Shown: piece after piece, positions 1-8,910 of the stretch
Position numbering within the stretch: the first letter of the stretch is position 1
Layout of the letters: the number at the start of each line of letters is the position of its first letter
DNA from: Nitzschia sp. pyKryTriq1
Lineage: Eukaryota > Bacillariophyta > Bacillariophyceae > Bacillariales > Bacillariaceae
DNA length: 64,000 nucleotides
Direction: 5' to 3'
Assembly: GCA_956465555.1 (NCBI GenBank)
Contig: OY101129.1
Location: 1,116,001 to 1,180,000, forward strand
The notes under the pieces: generated by a model
The model's input: only the letters and a program-made list of their open reading frames with translations
Told to the model about the DNA's origin: nothing
Database searches by the model: none
Translations under genes and position numbers: made by a program

Positions 1-2
1 AA

Positions 3-1535
3 TCTCTCGGCTTTTACGGGCGTGAAAAGGAAGTTTCGGCCCTCATCGGACGTTTAAACTCTCTGGTCGGTGCTGATGCCAGCAGTATTGGCGATACAGC
101 ACAACGGGGTCTTGTTTTACTGTCTGGCACGAGTGGGATTGGGAAAACACGGCTAGCAGAGACTCTGCGAGCTCCGACCTTGAAACATGGTGGGTTGTTT
201 GTCCGAGGCAAGTTCGATCTCAACATGAGAAATGAGCCGTATTCTGGAATTGCGGAGGCGTTCGCCGAAATTTTGGGAGCCATCCTACCACTCCAAGGGG
301 AAAATCCGGAACGCTTCCAATCGATCCGGGGTGAAATCGAGGCAACGTTGGGGTCGGAGCTTTATCTTCTCTTTGAAGTTATCCCAGTCCTTTCTGAGCT
401 TGTGGATGGCATGGAAGCCAGTTCCGACCACAGCTCTCCAACGGGGAAATCCTCGTTGGCGGCCTCTTCTGAGGATTCCAAGAACCGAATCAATTTTGCC
501 TTTCTTCGATTCGTACGTATTGTGGCCAAGCACTTTGATCCCCTGGTCATTGTCCTAGATGACCTCCAGTGGGCCGATGCGTCTTCTTTGGATCTTTTAG
601 AGGTCATGATGAACGACCGACAGAACCCAAAACTCATGGTGATCGGCCTATATCGTTCCAACGAGGTCGATGAAACGCACATTTTTCATCGGTATATGAA
701 TTTCTTTGAGACCAAGAGTCGCGAGGAGGGCGATTTCTACTATATGGACCAATTGGAGATTGGAGACTTGGATATCAAAGCGGTGCATCACATCATTCAA
801 GATTTATTGTGTACCGACGACTCTCGCACACTGGGCTTGGCCGAAGTCTGCATGCGAAAAACCCATGGCAATCCGTTCTTCTTGATCCACTTCTTGTCCA
901 TGCTCTATGACAAGGAACTGCTACAATTTAACTTTGGGACTCTATCTTGGAGATGGGACGAGGAAGAAATCGACTCCTCAACGTCGGCGAGTGAGAATGT
1001 GGTCGACTTGTTGACAAACAAAATGAACACATTCGATGCTAATCTTCTTGACATGTTGAAATTGGCGTCCTGTCTTGGATCGACGTTTGAAGTACACACG
1101 TTACAAGTGGTTTGGGTAGAGTTTTCATCGTCTAATTTGGTCGAAAATATCACGGACGATCAGATTTCGAGGAAAAAGACGGAGGTCGCTCCAGAAGGAG
1201 AAGAAAGCGCATTTCACGAGGCACTTCTCAAGCTCTACACGGAAGGACTCCTGGTACGTGTGTCGGGTTCGCCCCCTCGCATTGGCTGGGTGCACGACAA
1301 AGTGCAGGAAGCCGCGATGGGATTAATTCTCGAGTCGGATCGAGAAACTTTCTCTCGTCAGGTGGGAGAAACCCTGGTTTCCAAATTAGATCCACAGCAA
1401 TTAGATTCCGCTCTGTTTGTTGTTGTCAATCTTTTGAATGGCTCGTCGTCGTCGGAGGCGGCGGTGGCATTTAGTACGACAAGCAACAACGACTTGGATG
1501 ATGAATCAGACTTTTCCACAAGTGGAGAACGCTGA
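3..1535 (+). CDS. AAA-type signalling ATPase, 5' portion (partial; interrupted by LINE)
   Basis: The frame is open from the left edge, so the true start lies outside the window. A GFYGRE motif at 12-29 precedes a Walker A loop GTSGIGKT (about 127-150), and a Walker B stretch VIVLDDLQWAD lies near 545-580. This is the layout of the AAA_16 / predicted-ATPase module found in large diatom and bacterial signalling proteins (STAND-like ATPases fused to kinase or sensor domains). Later features such as HGNPFFLIHFL and a winged-helix-like stretch (WVHDKVQEAA) fit the same family. Only bases up to 1509 belong to the original gene. The last codons before the stop at 1533-1535 come from the inserted element. 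Precise removal of the insert would rejoin this part in frame to the portion beginning at 4590. Regulatory nucleotide-binding function is inferred from the family. Confidence 0.75.
   Translation, partial: SLGFYGREKEVSALIGRLNSLVGADASSIGDTAQRGLVLLSGTSGIGKTRLAETLRAPTLKHGGLFVRGKFDLNMRNEPYSGIAEAFAEILGAILPLQGENPERFQSIRGEIEATLGSELYLLFEVIPVLSELVDGMEASSDHSSPTGKSSLAASSEDSKNRINFAFLRFVRIVAKHFDPLVIVLDDLQWADASSLDLLEVMMNDRQNPKLMVIGLYRSNEVDETHIFHRYMNFFETKSREEGDFYYMDQLEIGDLDIKAVHHIIQDLLCTDDSRTLGLAEVCMRKTHGNPFFLIHFLSMLYDKELLQFNFGTLSWRWDEEEIDSSTSASENVVDLLTNKMNTFDANLLDMLKLASCLGSTFEVHTLQVVWVEFSSSNLVENITDDQISRKKTEVAPEGEESAFHEALLKLYTEGLLVRVSGSPPRIGWVHDKVQEAAMGLILESDRETFSRQVGETLVSKLDPQQLDSALFVVVNLLNGSSSSEAAVAFSTTSNNDLDDESDFSTSGER
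1493..1509. repeat. 17-bp target-site duplication, left copy
   Basis: CTTGGATGATGAATCAG occurs here and again at 4573-4589 with no mismatch. The flanking bases differ on both sides (a/a on the left copy, g/g on the right), so the duplication is exactly 17 bp. It brackets the retroelement and lies inside the ATPase coding sequence. Confidence 0.9.
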
Positions 1536-1619
1536 AGTGCGAAAAACTTAGCTGTAGAAAGCCAGTAGGAATCCTACGTAGAAATCTTACTACCATGACC
1601 ACTCTAGAGACGACTGTTC

Positions 1620-2720
1620 CAGTACCCGAATGCGGAGTATGGTACCGGCGGAAAGGTGTACTCGTACGATCTCAAGATGGAGATAGGAGTCGAAGAAGGG
1701 ATGTCAACCGTCCCCGTACCGGTGATTTTCAAGGATTTGATTAAAACTTTAACGGATGCCGCGGGCCATTCCCTTGTTATTCTCGATACCAAGGACCATC
1801 CATACAAGGATACCGAAGTACTCACCAGCGCCCAGTACGAAGCAGCGTTTTGCGTGGAGACAACCGAAGGACGTAATCGCAAAGTAGCGATGGGATTCAA
1901 GATGAAAACGACGACCCCGATTTCGACCCTGAAATCGCGCACGATGGAATATTTGTCGGCTCGCCACATCTATCTCCGCATCCACAAAGGAGGTTTTTTG
2001 AACGGCATTAAAGCCTCTTTCGTTGCGTTTTATACCCAGGAGCACCACAAGACCGCAGACACGGATGAACTAAAGGAACGATTGCTGATTGCCATGGCCA
2101 CAATCGCCCGTGGAGGACAATACTGGCCCGAACAAGCATCACACCGCGCCTTTACCACTAAATGGAACAAACAGGTCAACGAAGGCTTTCCGGTGAGCAT
2201 TGTCGACACCAAGGTATCAGGAACAGACACATCAGGCCGTACCATCAACACCCCGGTTCTAGCGATCACCACCCCCGTCGCCTTCGCACAGCCGGTCCGC
2301 ACCTTGATTGATGGCATTATCCTCCAAACCAAGGAAATTCCCGGACTCGTCCCCATGGGTCTTCGTCGCGAAAATCCTGATGTCTTCTATGACGTCCTCA
2401 CCCACCATGTCAAATACCTTCATGAGCATAGGAACATTCAAGTCGGCCCAGTATCGGAAAAGGCCAACATGCTAGCCCTCCAGCATGTCCTAAAGGACCG
2501 CCGCATTCATCGTATCTACTTCGACTCGACCAAGCAACGAGCACACATCTCTACATCGGCACCGGATTACGCCGACGTGTGTACTTGGATTGACGACACC
2601 TTGAAGGTATCCAAAATCAAATTCAACCCTGCCCGCATCCAAGGATTTCAAGGACAGCGTAGTCTCAGCTCCGCACCCTCCAAGTATGCTTCGCACTTCT
2701 CAGCAAAAGTATCCACTGGC
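1620..2720 (+). pseudogene. LINE ORF1-like fragment
   Basis: An open frame (phase of base 1656) encodes about 370 residues, beginning with a GGKVYSYDLKMEIGVEEGM-like stretch. I recognise this as the N-terminal ORF of diatom LINE elements, without a named domain. No convincing ATG opens the frame; the first in-frame codons run back to about 1620, so the 5' end is probably decayed. The frame runs past about 2700 into sequence that, in another frame, is the reverse-transcriptase tail. That places the deletion junction near 2700-2725. Confidence 0.6.
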
Positions 2721-4412
2721 TATTGTACTGCTCCGGAGGCCGCCTTGAACTATCCAAGTGTTCTTTCCACGTCTTAGACTTCCAATTCTCGACCACGGGC
2801 AAGCCCCAACTCAACCGCGCATCGTTCACAGATAGGATCCAAGTCCGCGATCCCGTCACAAACGCAATTATTCCCATCGCAGCCCTAGCACCCGACCAAC
2901 CACACAAAACTCTAGGTCACCAAAAAGCTCCCGCCAAACAGAAAGCTTCCCCGACGGCCAAACAGAAAACACAACTCCAGGTCCTCACCACCAAAGCTCG
3001 ACGCACAGCGACCCTCATTAGCACGAGCCCAATCACTCGGCACGGCGCCACACTGGCATATTACGGCATCTTCATTCCTCAAACCAAGTACCCACTCCCA
3101 CAATCATTCTTCACTAAGGCAGATCTCGACAAGGCACAATCATCAGTGATGGGACCCATCCATGCAAAATGCGGCTACCTGCGAACCACCTCTCACGCAC
3201 TCTTATACGCACCGACGTCCCACGGAGGAGCGGGATTTTTAGACTGGTATACACTGCAAGGAGAGGGCCAGATAGCTAACTTTCTGAAACACTGGCGGAC
3301 GGACTCCATTATTTCTAAGACACTACGTATCGATCTCGCTTGGAGCCAGTGGCAGTCCGGCCTCTTGCACCCTATCCTCGAAGACACTAATACCCCTCTC
3401 CCGTACCTCGAATGCCGATGGCTGCGGAGCCTCAGGGAATTTCTCGCCTACATTGGCGGTCAAATTCCAGTCTCCCAACCTTACTTACCTATCCTCGAAC
3501 GCACCGGCGACATTGGTCTCATGGACCACGCCATCCACATGGAATGTTTTTCACCCGAAGACCTAGCAATTATCAATTATTGCAGATTGTATCTCCACAT
3601 CACTACCATGTCCGAACTTTTCGACGCATCCGGCACCAACATAATGACCCACATGCTTCATTGCGAACGGCCCGCGTGGTTTGACCCCACAGTTATTACT
3701 ACTCTCCAACGCAGACCGAGCACTTACCAAATCAACAGACCATGGCGTCGACTATGCCGCGAATGGAGTTACGACGACGGACGAGCAGCTCCCGATGTAC
3801 AATTAGGACCATGGACGATCACCACACCCCGCCTCCGTCGGGAGAGCCAAGGGCTTCCTAGCCATCGAATGGACACACTACCTACAACAGGAACACTACA
3901 AGCGCCAGGACCGGCCTAAAACCTTTGACACTGGAGTCTTCATGACCGGACTTATCAAAACCATATGGACCAGCCTCAGCACACTGTGGACTAATCATCT
4001 CAACCACGTCCATCAGAAAGCCGACAACATCCCATCCCCGGAGAAGAGACTCGAATTGCAGACCAAGATACGAATGCTACATCAACGCCGCCAAACCTGC
4101 CTAGCAGCACACAGAGAACGTTACTTCCACGACGATCTTGACGATTACCTAGCGCAAGCAACCAACTCTCAAATGGAAACCTATATCAACAATTACGAAC
4201 CTCGAATATACGCAAGCATAAAACAATCCCAGAACAACGACACATTAACTAGCATCCTAGCACACACCGGCTTCACGCGAAGAGCACCGTCCGGCACCAA
4301 CAGACCCCGCACCACGGCCAATAGTGACGTTCCAATACACCCCAAACATTCCCGATGGCGACCAACACCAAATCTTGTGGACCGATTCCGCAATTTCTTC
4401 AAACCCACCTAA
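2700..4412 (+). pseudogene. LINE reverse transcriptase C-terminal fragment, frameshifted
   Basis: The stretch CSGGRLELSKCSFHVLDF (about 2726-2780) corresponds to the region downstream of the reverse-transcriptase catalytic block in LINE polyproteins. The rest matches the long C-terminal tail typical of diatom copies. The first frame is open to 3919. Continuity resumes in another frame from about 3830 (AKGFLAIEWTHYL) through 4412, so there is at least one frameshift near 3800-3840. No YxDD catalytic motif is present, so the fragment cannot encode active enzyme. Confidence 0.7.
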
Positions 4413-4572
4413 ACAACATCACACACCTAACCTCACTTCTCCCCGAACAGAAACCGTGACGTCCCTGTCACCCCCGGGTTGTTAACGCCTCCCCGTAGAT
4501 CTCTGCGATTGTCCACTCCTCTGGGAATGGCTACCAAAGGACTACGTAAAATAGATATTCATATTGCTATTG

Positions 4573-4589
4573 CTTGGATGATGAATCAG
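4573..4589. repeat. 17-bp target-site duplication, right copy
   Basis: Perfect second copy of the 17-mer at 1493-1509, marking the 3' border of the LINE insertion. Confidence 0.9.
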
Positions 4590-6428
4590 GGTCCACCAAC
4601 AAAGCACGAATCCAGCTCGCTCGAATGAATTTTGAGGCATGCGAGAAAGCAGTTAAGATATCTGCGTTCGAAACGGCCGCGAAATGTGCTCGGGCAGGCA
4701 TAGATTTATTACCTGCGAATGCATGGACGACACACTACAAACTTGCTCTGAAGTTGTATTCTATTGGAGCCAAGGCGGAGGGATTTTTGGGAAACCTTGA
4801 AACCATGGAGCGCTACTGTCGGGCCGTGCTTGCCCAAGAAGATAGACCGATTGAAGACAAGTTTGATGTTTACAACACGTGGATCGATAGCTTGTCCAAC
4901 ACCTCCTACTCGCACGCAGCCGATTTGATTTTTGAGATTCTTGGACATTTCCGTTGTCGTTTTCCCAAGAATAAAGCTCTGGTGGGTCTCAGGGTGGTAG
5001 GAAACATCATCTGCATCAAGGCTACCATGCGGTCTCGGGACCCATCCAAGCTAGATACTATGACCGATCACAAAAGAGTGGAATTGATGCAGTTTCTGGA
5101 CAAACTTGCGACGTGCCTCTACATGATGAAAGATGATAGAATGCCTCTAGCTATGTTTCGAAGTTTGAACTGGACGGTTAAGTATGGAAAGTGTGACTTT
5201 TCGCCCCCTGCCTTTGCGACTGCCGGGATGATATTGACTGGAATTTTGAATGATATACAAGGAGGCTCCCTCTACGGAGAGCACGCTATGGCTCTCTTGA
5301 ACGATAATGCGGGCACCATAGCCACGTCGTCTCGAACAATGTTGATCGTGCATTCTTTTCTTTTTTCCTGGACTCGGCCACTGAGAGAGATGTTCAAGCC
5401 TTTGCTACAAGGATACGACATCGGTCTTCAGACAGGGTAAGCGTCCTTACGAGGAATGCTAAGATGCTTGGTTGCAATGGAATATTTCTTGTCTTACATT
5501 ACTTGCTCGATCTCGCAGTGATACGGAAAGTGCAACTTGGTGCATCGCTCATTGGATTCAATTCAATTTTTATGTTGGAACGTCGTTGGAACGGTGGGAA
5601 ATCGATACGTTTTCGTATGTTAAACAAATGGGTGATCTGAAGCGAGAGCAGTCCGCCACCTTCACGCGTTTGTTTCTCCAAATGGTTTGGAATCTGCTGG
5701 GGCGAGACAACCTGGAACAACCGACACATTTGGCAAAGGAAGATATTGGACGAATGTCGGAGGATCCCTTTTATCATTCCCCAGCGATGATGACCTATGA
5801 TGCCCATTGGGAGAACTGTCAAGCAATACTCCATACGTACTTTGGGGAGCATATCCAGCAGGCCGATAACATGATTGCCTTGGGCCACGACTACATGGCC
5901 AAGATGCACGTAGCGTCTCCCAGCGTCGTCATCAATGCGTGTCTGACAGGAGTTTCTTGTTTTGCCGCCGCGAGACAAACGGGGAAACGAAAATACGTCA
6001 AAATGGCGCACATTTGCAGATCCAAAATCAAAAAGTGGCTCGATATGGGCAATCCGAACGTCAAACATTATGGTTCTATCTTGGATGCCGAGGCCATGGC
6101 GCTCATGGGCAAAACCTTTGAGGCCATCAAAAATTACGAGGTTGCCATTTTACTAGCGGCTCGGAGCGGATACCAGCAAGATGCTGCGTTAGCCAGCGAA
6201 CGGCTCGGTGAATTCCAAATCTCGGTCATGAAAAATACGGAAGAAGGCGGCTATAGACTACGAGAGGCCGTCAAATACTGGGCAGGCTGGGGAGCCATGG
6301 CCAAGGTTGCCGACTTGGAGAAGAAGTATCCCGTCTTTCTACGTCCACAACAACCCAGTGCAATATTCACTTTCTCCTCCGGTGGCTTGAAAGCAACCCC
6401 AACTACCAGCTTACTCGAGACGTCGTGA
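4574..6428 (+). CDS. AAA-type signalling ATPase, 3' portion (two exons)
   Basis: This is the continuation of the ATPase gene after the LINE. The exons are 4574-5436 and 5519-6428, with an 82-bp intron (GTAAGC at 5437, CGCAG ending 5518) whose removal gives ...GLQTGDTESATWCIAHWIQ, a strongly family-like join. The protein here is a helical, TPR-like region (repeated helices such as AAKCARAGIDLL and HAADLIFEILG) that follows the ATPase module in this family. It ends with a short tail and no kinase, PAS or cyclase domain, so this member is short for the family. As the locus stands it lacks a natural ATG (4574 is TTG). It would be translated only if an internal start were used, so the gene is probably disrupted on this haplotype. 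Confidence 0.7.
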
Positions 6429-6480
6429 TTGAATACGCTTTTAGACGACCACATGCTGGCGTTCATTGAATAGACATCCG

Positions 6481-6702
6481 TAGGAATAGACTTGCAAAGC
6501 TACTAGTAGTAGAGTACTAGTAGATAGTAGCTACTGCTAGCTCTACTACTACTACTACTACTACTACTTTAGCTACCTAGAGTAGTAGTAGTAGTAGTAG
6601 AGAGATCGTTCTGCGCCCTCTACTAGTAGTAGAGATGGAGCGCTGCAGTAGAAGGTTCCGTAGATCGTCGTCCTGTGAAGCACCAGCTGAACGAGTAGTA
6701 CC
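6481..6702 (-). pseudogene. Copied 3' end of the GT8-like gene (last ~24 codons plus 3' UTR)
   Basis: On the minus strand, 6640-6702 reads SGTTRSAGASQDDDLRNLLLQRS. This aligns with the C-terminus of the glycosyltransferase at 8911-10560 (SGTSRTITGASQDEDLRTLLLQRS). The similarity continues into noncoding sequence: the block around 6482-6504 (AGGAATAGAC..GCAAAGCTACT) matches 8830-8853 in the 3' UTR of that gene. The copy is in the same orientation and about 2.3 kb away, with the FCP gene between. It is a truncated duplicate, not a gene. Confidence 0.7.
6541..6604. repeat. CTA/TAG microsatellite hairpin
   Basis: A run of (CTA)n beginning CTCTACTACTAC is followed after a spacer of about 13 bases by (TAG)n ending in AGAGAG. 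The two arms are complementary over about 20 bp. It sits in the copied 3' UTR fragment. Similar CTA/TAG inverted arrays occur at about 23.8-23.9 kb and 33.96-34.15 kb. Confidence 0.7.
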
Positions 6703-7278
6703 GGACAGGACCGTCATTCACGAAGAAGCTTTGCTTGTCACCATCGAAGTCTTTGAGGCCATCGTGATGATCAATGCCTTCATCTCCCCGCTTCGTTACA
6801 GTATCATGAGGAATGGCCATCTGGTCAAAATCCTCAAAGCATGCCGTAACTTGAGCCACCGTGAACACCATCTTCGCACTGAGGAGCTGTCCAGTAGGTC
6901 GTAATAAGTCAAACTACTAAAATGTGCTGTAGACAAATAGTGCAAGTCAAAAACAGCAACAATCACAACCAAAAGAGGCTAGTAACAGAGTTACGAAGTT
7001 GCACCAGGAAACATGGTTCGCACAACCACTTTATACGCTGCCATCATATCGGGCTCTGTCACTTCTTCCCCCTGGCATTGATTCATAATGGCAATGATGA
7101 CGGCTTCGCCGAGTTCCACAGGGAGTGGGCTATCCGCATTGGCGGCATGGATCCGATGCGCGTGGCTAATCACTTGGGGAACATTGAGGCGATGGGCGAT
7201 AGGCATCTTCTCGGACGAACTGTTTGGACGGGGTCGACGCAGATTACGAGACTGCTGACGACGGCAGGTGCTGGACAT
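6623..7278 (-). CDS. Hypothetical small protein, two exons, chimeric 3' end
   Basis: Exon 1 (7278-6995) encodes about 94 residues and includes ELGEAVIIAIMNQCQGEEV. A GT-AG intron at 6994-6879 (116 bp) joins it in frame to exon 2 (6878-6623), which includes MVFTVAQVTACFEDFDQMAIPH. The protein would be about 180 residues. I recognise no domain. The last ~27 codons fall in the copied glycosyltransferase 3' fragment but read in a different frame, so the C-terminus would be newly formed. The intron is predicted from consensus only, and the gene could be a relic. Confidence 0.35.
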
Positions 7279-7430
7279 GTTTGGGTGGGAAGCGGATTAT
7301 ATTGTAATGGATTTGTGTTGTGTTTTCAATTGTATGGATTTGTGCATAGATTTGTACATGGATTTGTGTTTGATTTGCCGAGATACTTAGTTGATGTGCG
7401 AGGCAAAGCATTGTCATTACTTTGTCATGC

Positions 7431-7474
7431 ATAATATGCACTCAAGTTGAAGATAATATGCACTCAAGTTGAAG
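7431..7474. repeat. Tandem 22-bp duplication
   Basis: Two exact head-to-tail copies of a 22-bp unit (starting ATAATATGCACTC), at 7431-7452 and 7453-7474. They lie about 400 bp upstream of the FCP start codon and about 150 bp upstream of the small minus-strand gene. A promoter role is possible but unsupported. Confidence 0.8.
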
Positions 7475-7873
7475 GGTAAAGCTGTCGCAATAAGTGTCCT
7501 AAAATCGTAATGGGAAGCAAAATCCATCTTGCGATTCCATACATCTAAGATTCCATTTTATTTTTACGTATTATTAGCTAATGGCGATTGCCTTGCATCA
7601 GCCGCCAGAGGGAATCCCGCGTCACGCAGAACTCCAAAGAACAACCAAAGAACCATACCTTGACGTAGAAGACATAAAAGATACCTTTTTCAATCCGGGT
7701 ATCTTTTTTCGAGCTCGAGTTGAAGATCGATCGCCTCTTGCAATTCCGATCTTGCTGTTGAGGAAAAAGATCGAAAGTTGCAAATGTACGAACAACTTTG
7801 TTTCGTCCTTGCCTCTGTTTTTTCAAAGCGCATAATTTGATCGTCTGTCGAACTCAAACGTAACCAAGCAATC

Positions 7874-8560
7874 ATGAAGCTCGCCGTTGCCACTTGCCTT
7901 TTCGCCTCTGCTGCCGCCTTTGCTCCTACCAAGGATGCTGCCACGTCCACCTCCTTGAAGGCGTTCGAAGACGAACTTGGTGCCCAGCCGTAAGTAATCT
8001 CCGATCCGATACTTCACGATTTTTCTCGCGATCATTTGCTTTTCTCACTTCGAATACCTTCTTCGTTCGACACCAGTCCTCTTGGTTTCTTCGACCCTCT
8101 TGGCCTTGTTGCCGATGGAGACACGGCCAAGTTCGAGCGTCTCCGAGGTGTTGAGATCAAGCATGGACGCATCTGCATGCTTGGTGTTGTTGGATACCTT
8201 GTCAACAAGGCTGGAATCTACCTCCCTGGAGAAATCTCCACTGATGGAACCAAGTTCTCTGACCTTGGATCCGGTTGGGATGCTTCTTTCGCCGTTCCTG
8301 TCGCTGGAGCCCTCCAAGTCCTCGCTTTCTGCGGTTTCCTTGAGATTGCCGCATGGAAGCAGGCTGAAGGATCCTTCCCTGGAGACTTCTCGGCCTCTGG
8401 ATTCCCTGTTGGATTCGTTGGTGCTGATTCTGAAGAAGCCCAATACGACTACCGTGCCAAGGAGTTGAACCAAGGCCGTGCCGCCCAAATGGGTATGTTG
8501 GCCCTTATGGTTCACGACAAGCTCGGAAACGTTGACGACCTCCTCGGATGGTTGAACTAA
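7874..8560 (+). CDS. Lhcf: Fucoxanthin chlorophyll a/c-binding light-harvesting protein
   Basis: Exons 7874-7989 and 8077-8560 flank an 87-bp intron (GTAAGT ... CACCAG). The join gives ...LGAQPPLGFFDPLGLVADGD, the classic FCP N-terminus. The product has 199 residues, normal for the family. Residues 1-16 form a signal peptide, followed by an ASAAAFAP cleavage motif with the obligatory Phe of diatom bipartite plastid presequences. Helix B carries VEIKHGR and helix A carries ELNQGRAAQMG, the Glu/His/Arg chlorophyll and salt-bridge motifs of LHC proteins. It binds chlorophyll a/c and fucoxanthin in the thylakoid and passes energy to the photosystems. The start context (AATCATGAAG) and the typical MKLAV beginning support this ATG. 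Confidence 0.95.
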
Positions 8561-8910
8561 GCGTCAGAACGGCCTTGTAAGTTGCTTGAAGTGCAGCTTC
8601 AAAAGGAAGCTGTAGATGATTGCGTAGCCAGTCGTTCTTGACTACTAATTTCCTAGAAGTTGCACATCGCACGAAACGCCCTTTCTCTTTTCCTTCGATA
8701 TTCTGTGCCTTTGACTGCAATCGCTTATTATTATATTATTTATAGATATACCGGTATATTTATTCGGAGGCGGTGCCTCGGTTCGGTCGTTGCTCCTTAC
8801 GGTTCTCTACCACGATTGTCGAAAGAAAGCAGGAATAGACATGCAAAGCTACTCTAGTAGAGAGTAGATAGACCACGTTTTAAAAAGAAATAGATGTTGC
8901 TAGCTAGCTA

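Larger units (their letters stand above)
1510..4572 (+). mobile_element. Non-LTR retrotransposon (LINE), internally deleted, inserted in the ATPase gene
   Basis: This is a 3063-bp insert between perfect 17-bp direct repeats. It carries an ORF1-like frame (about 1620-2720) fused out of frame to the extreme C-terminal part of a LINE polyprotein (about 2700-4412). The endonuclease and the catalytic core of reverse transcriptase are missing, so the copy is non-autonomous. There are no long terminal repeats and no terminal inverted repeats. The 3' end has no clear poly(A), only an AT-rich stretch before 4572. The insertion length shifts the host reading frame and brings in stops. Good ORF retention in the host gene on both sides suggests a fairly recent event. 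Confidence 0.85.

Noticed and set aside
2030-2907. Minus-strand open frames within the LINE
   Set aside because: They overlap recognisable ORF1/RT sequence on the plus strand and have no features of their own.
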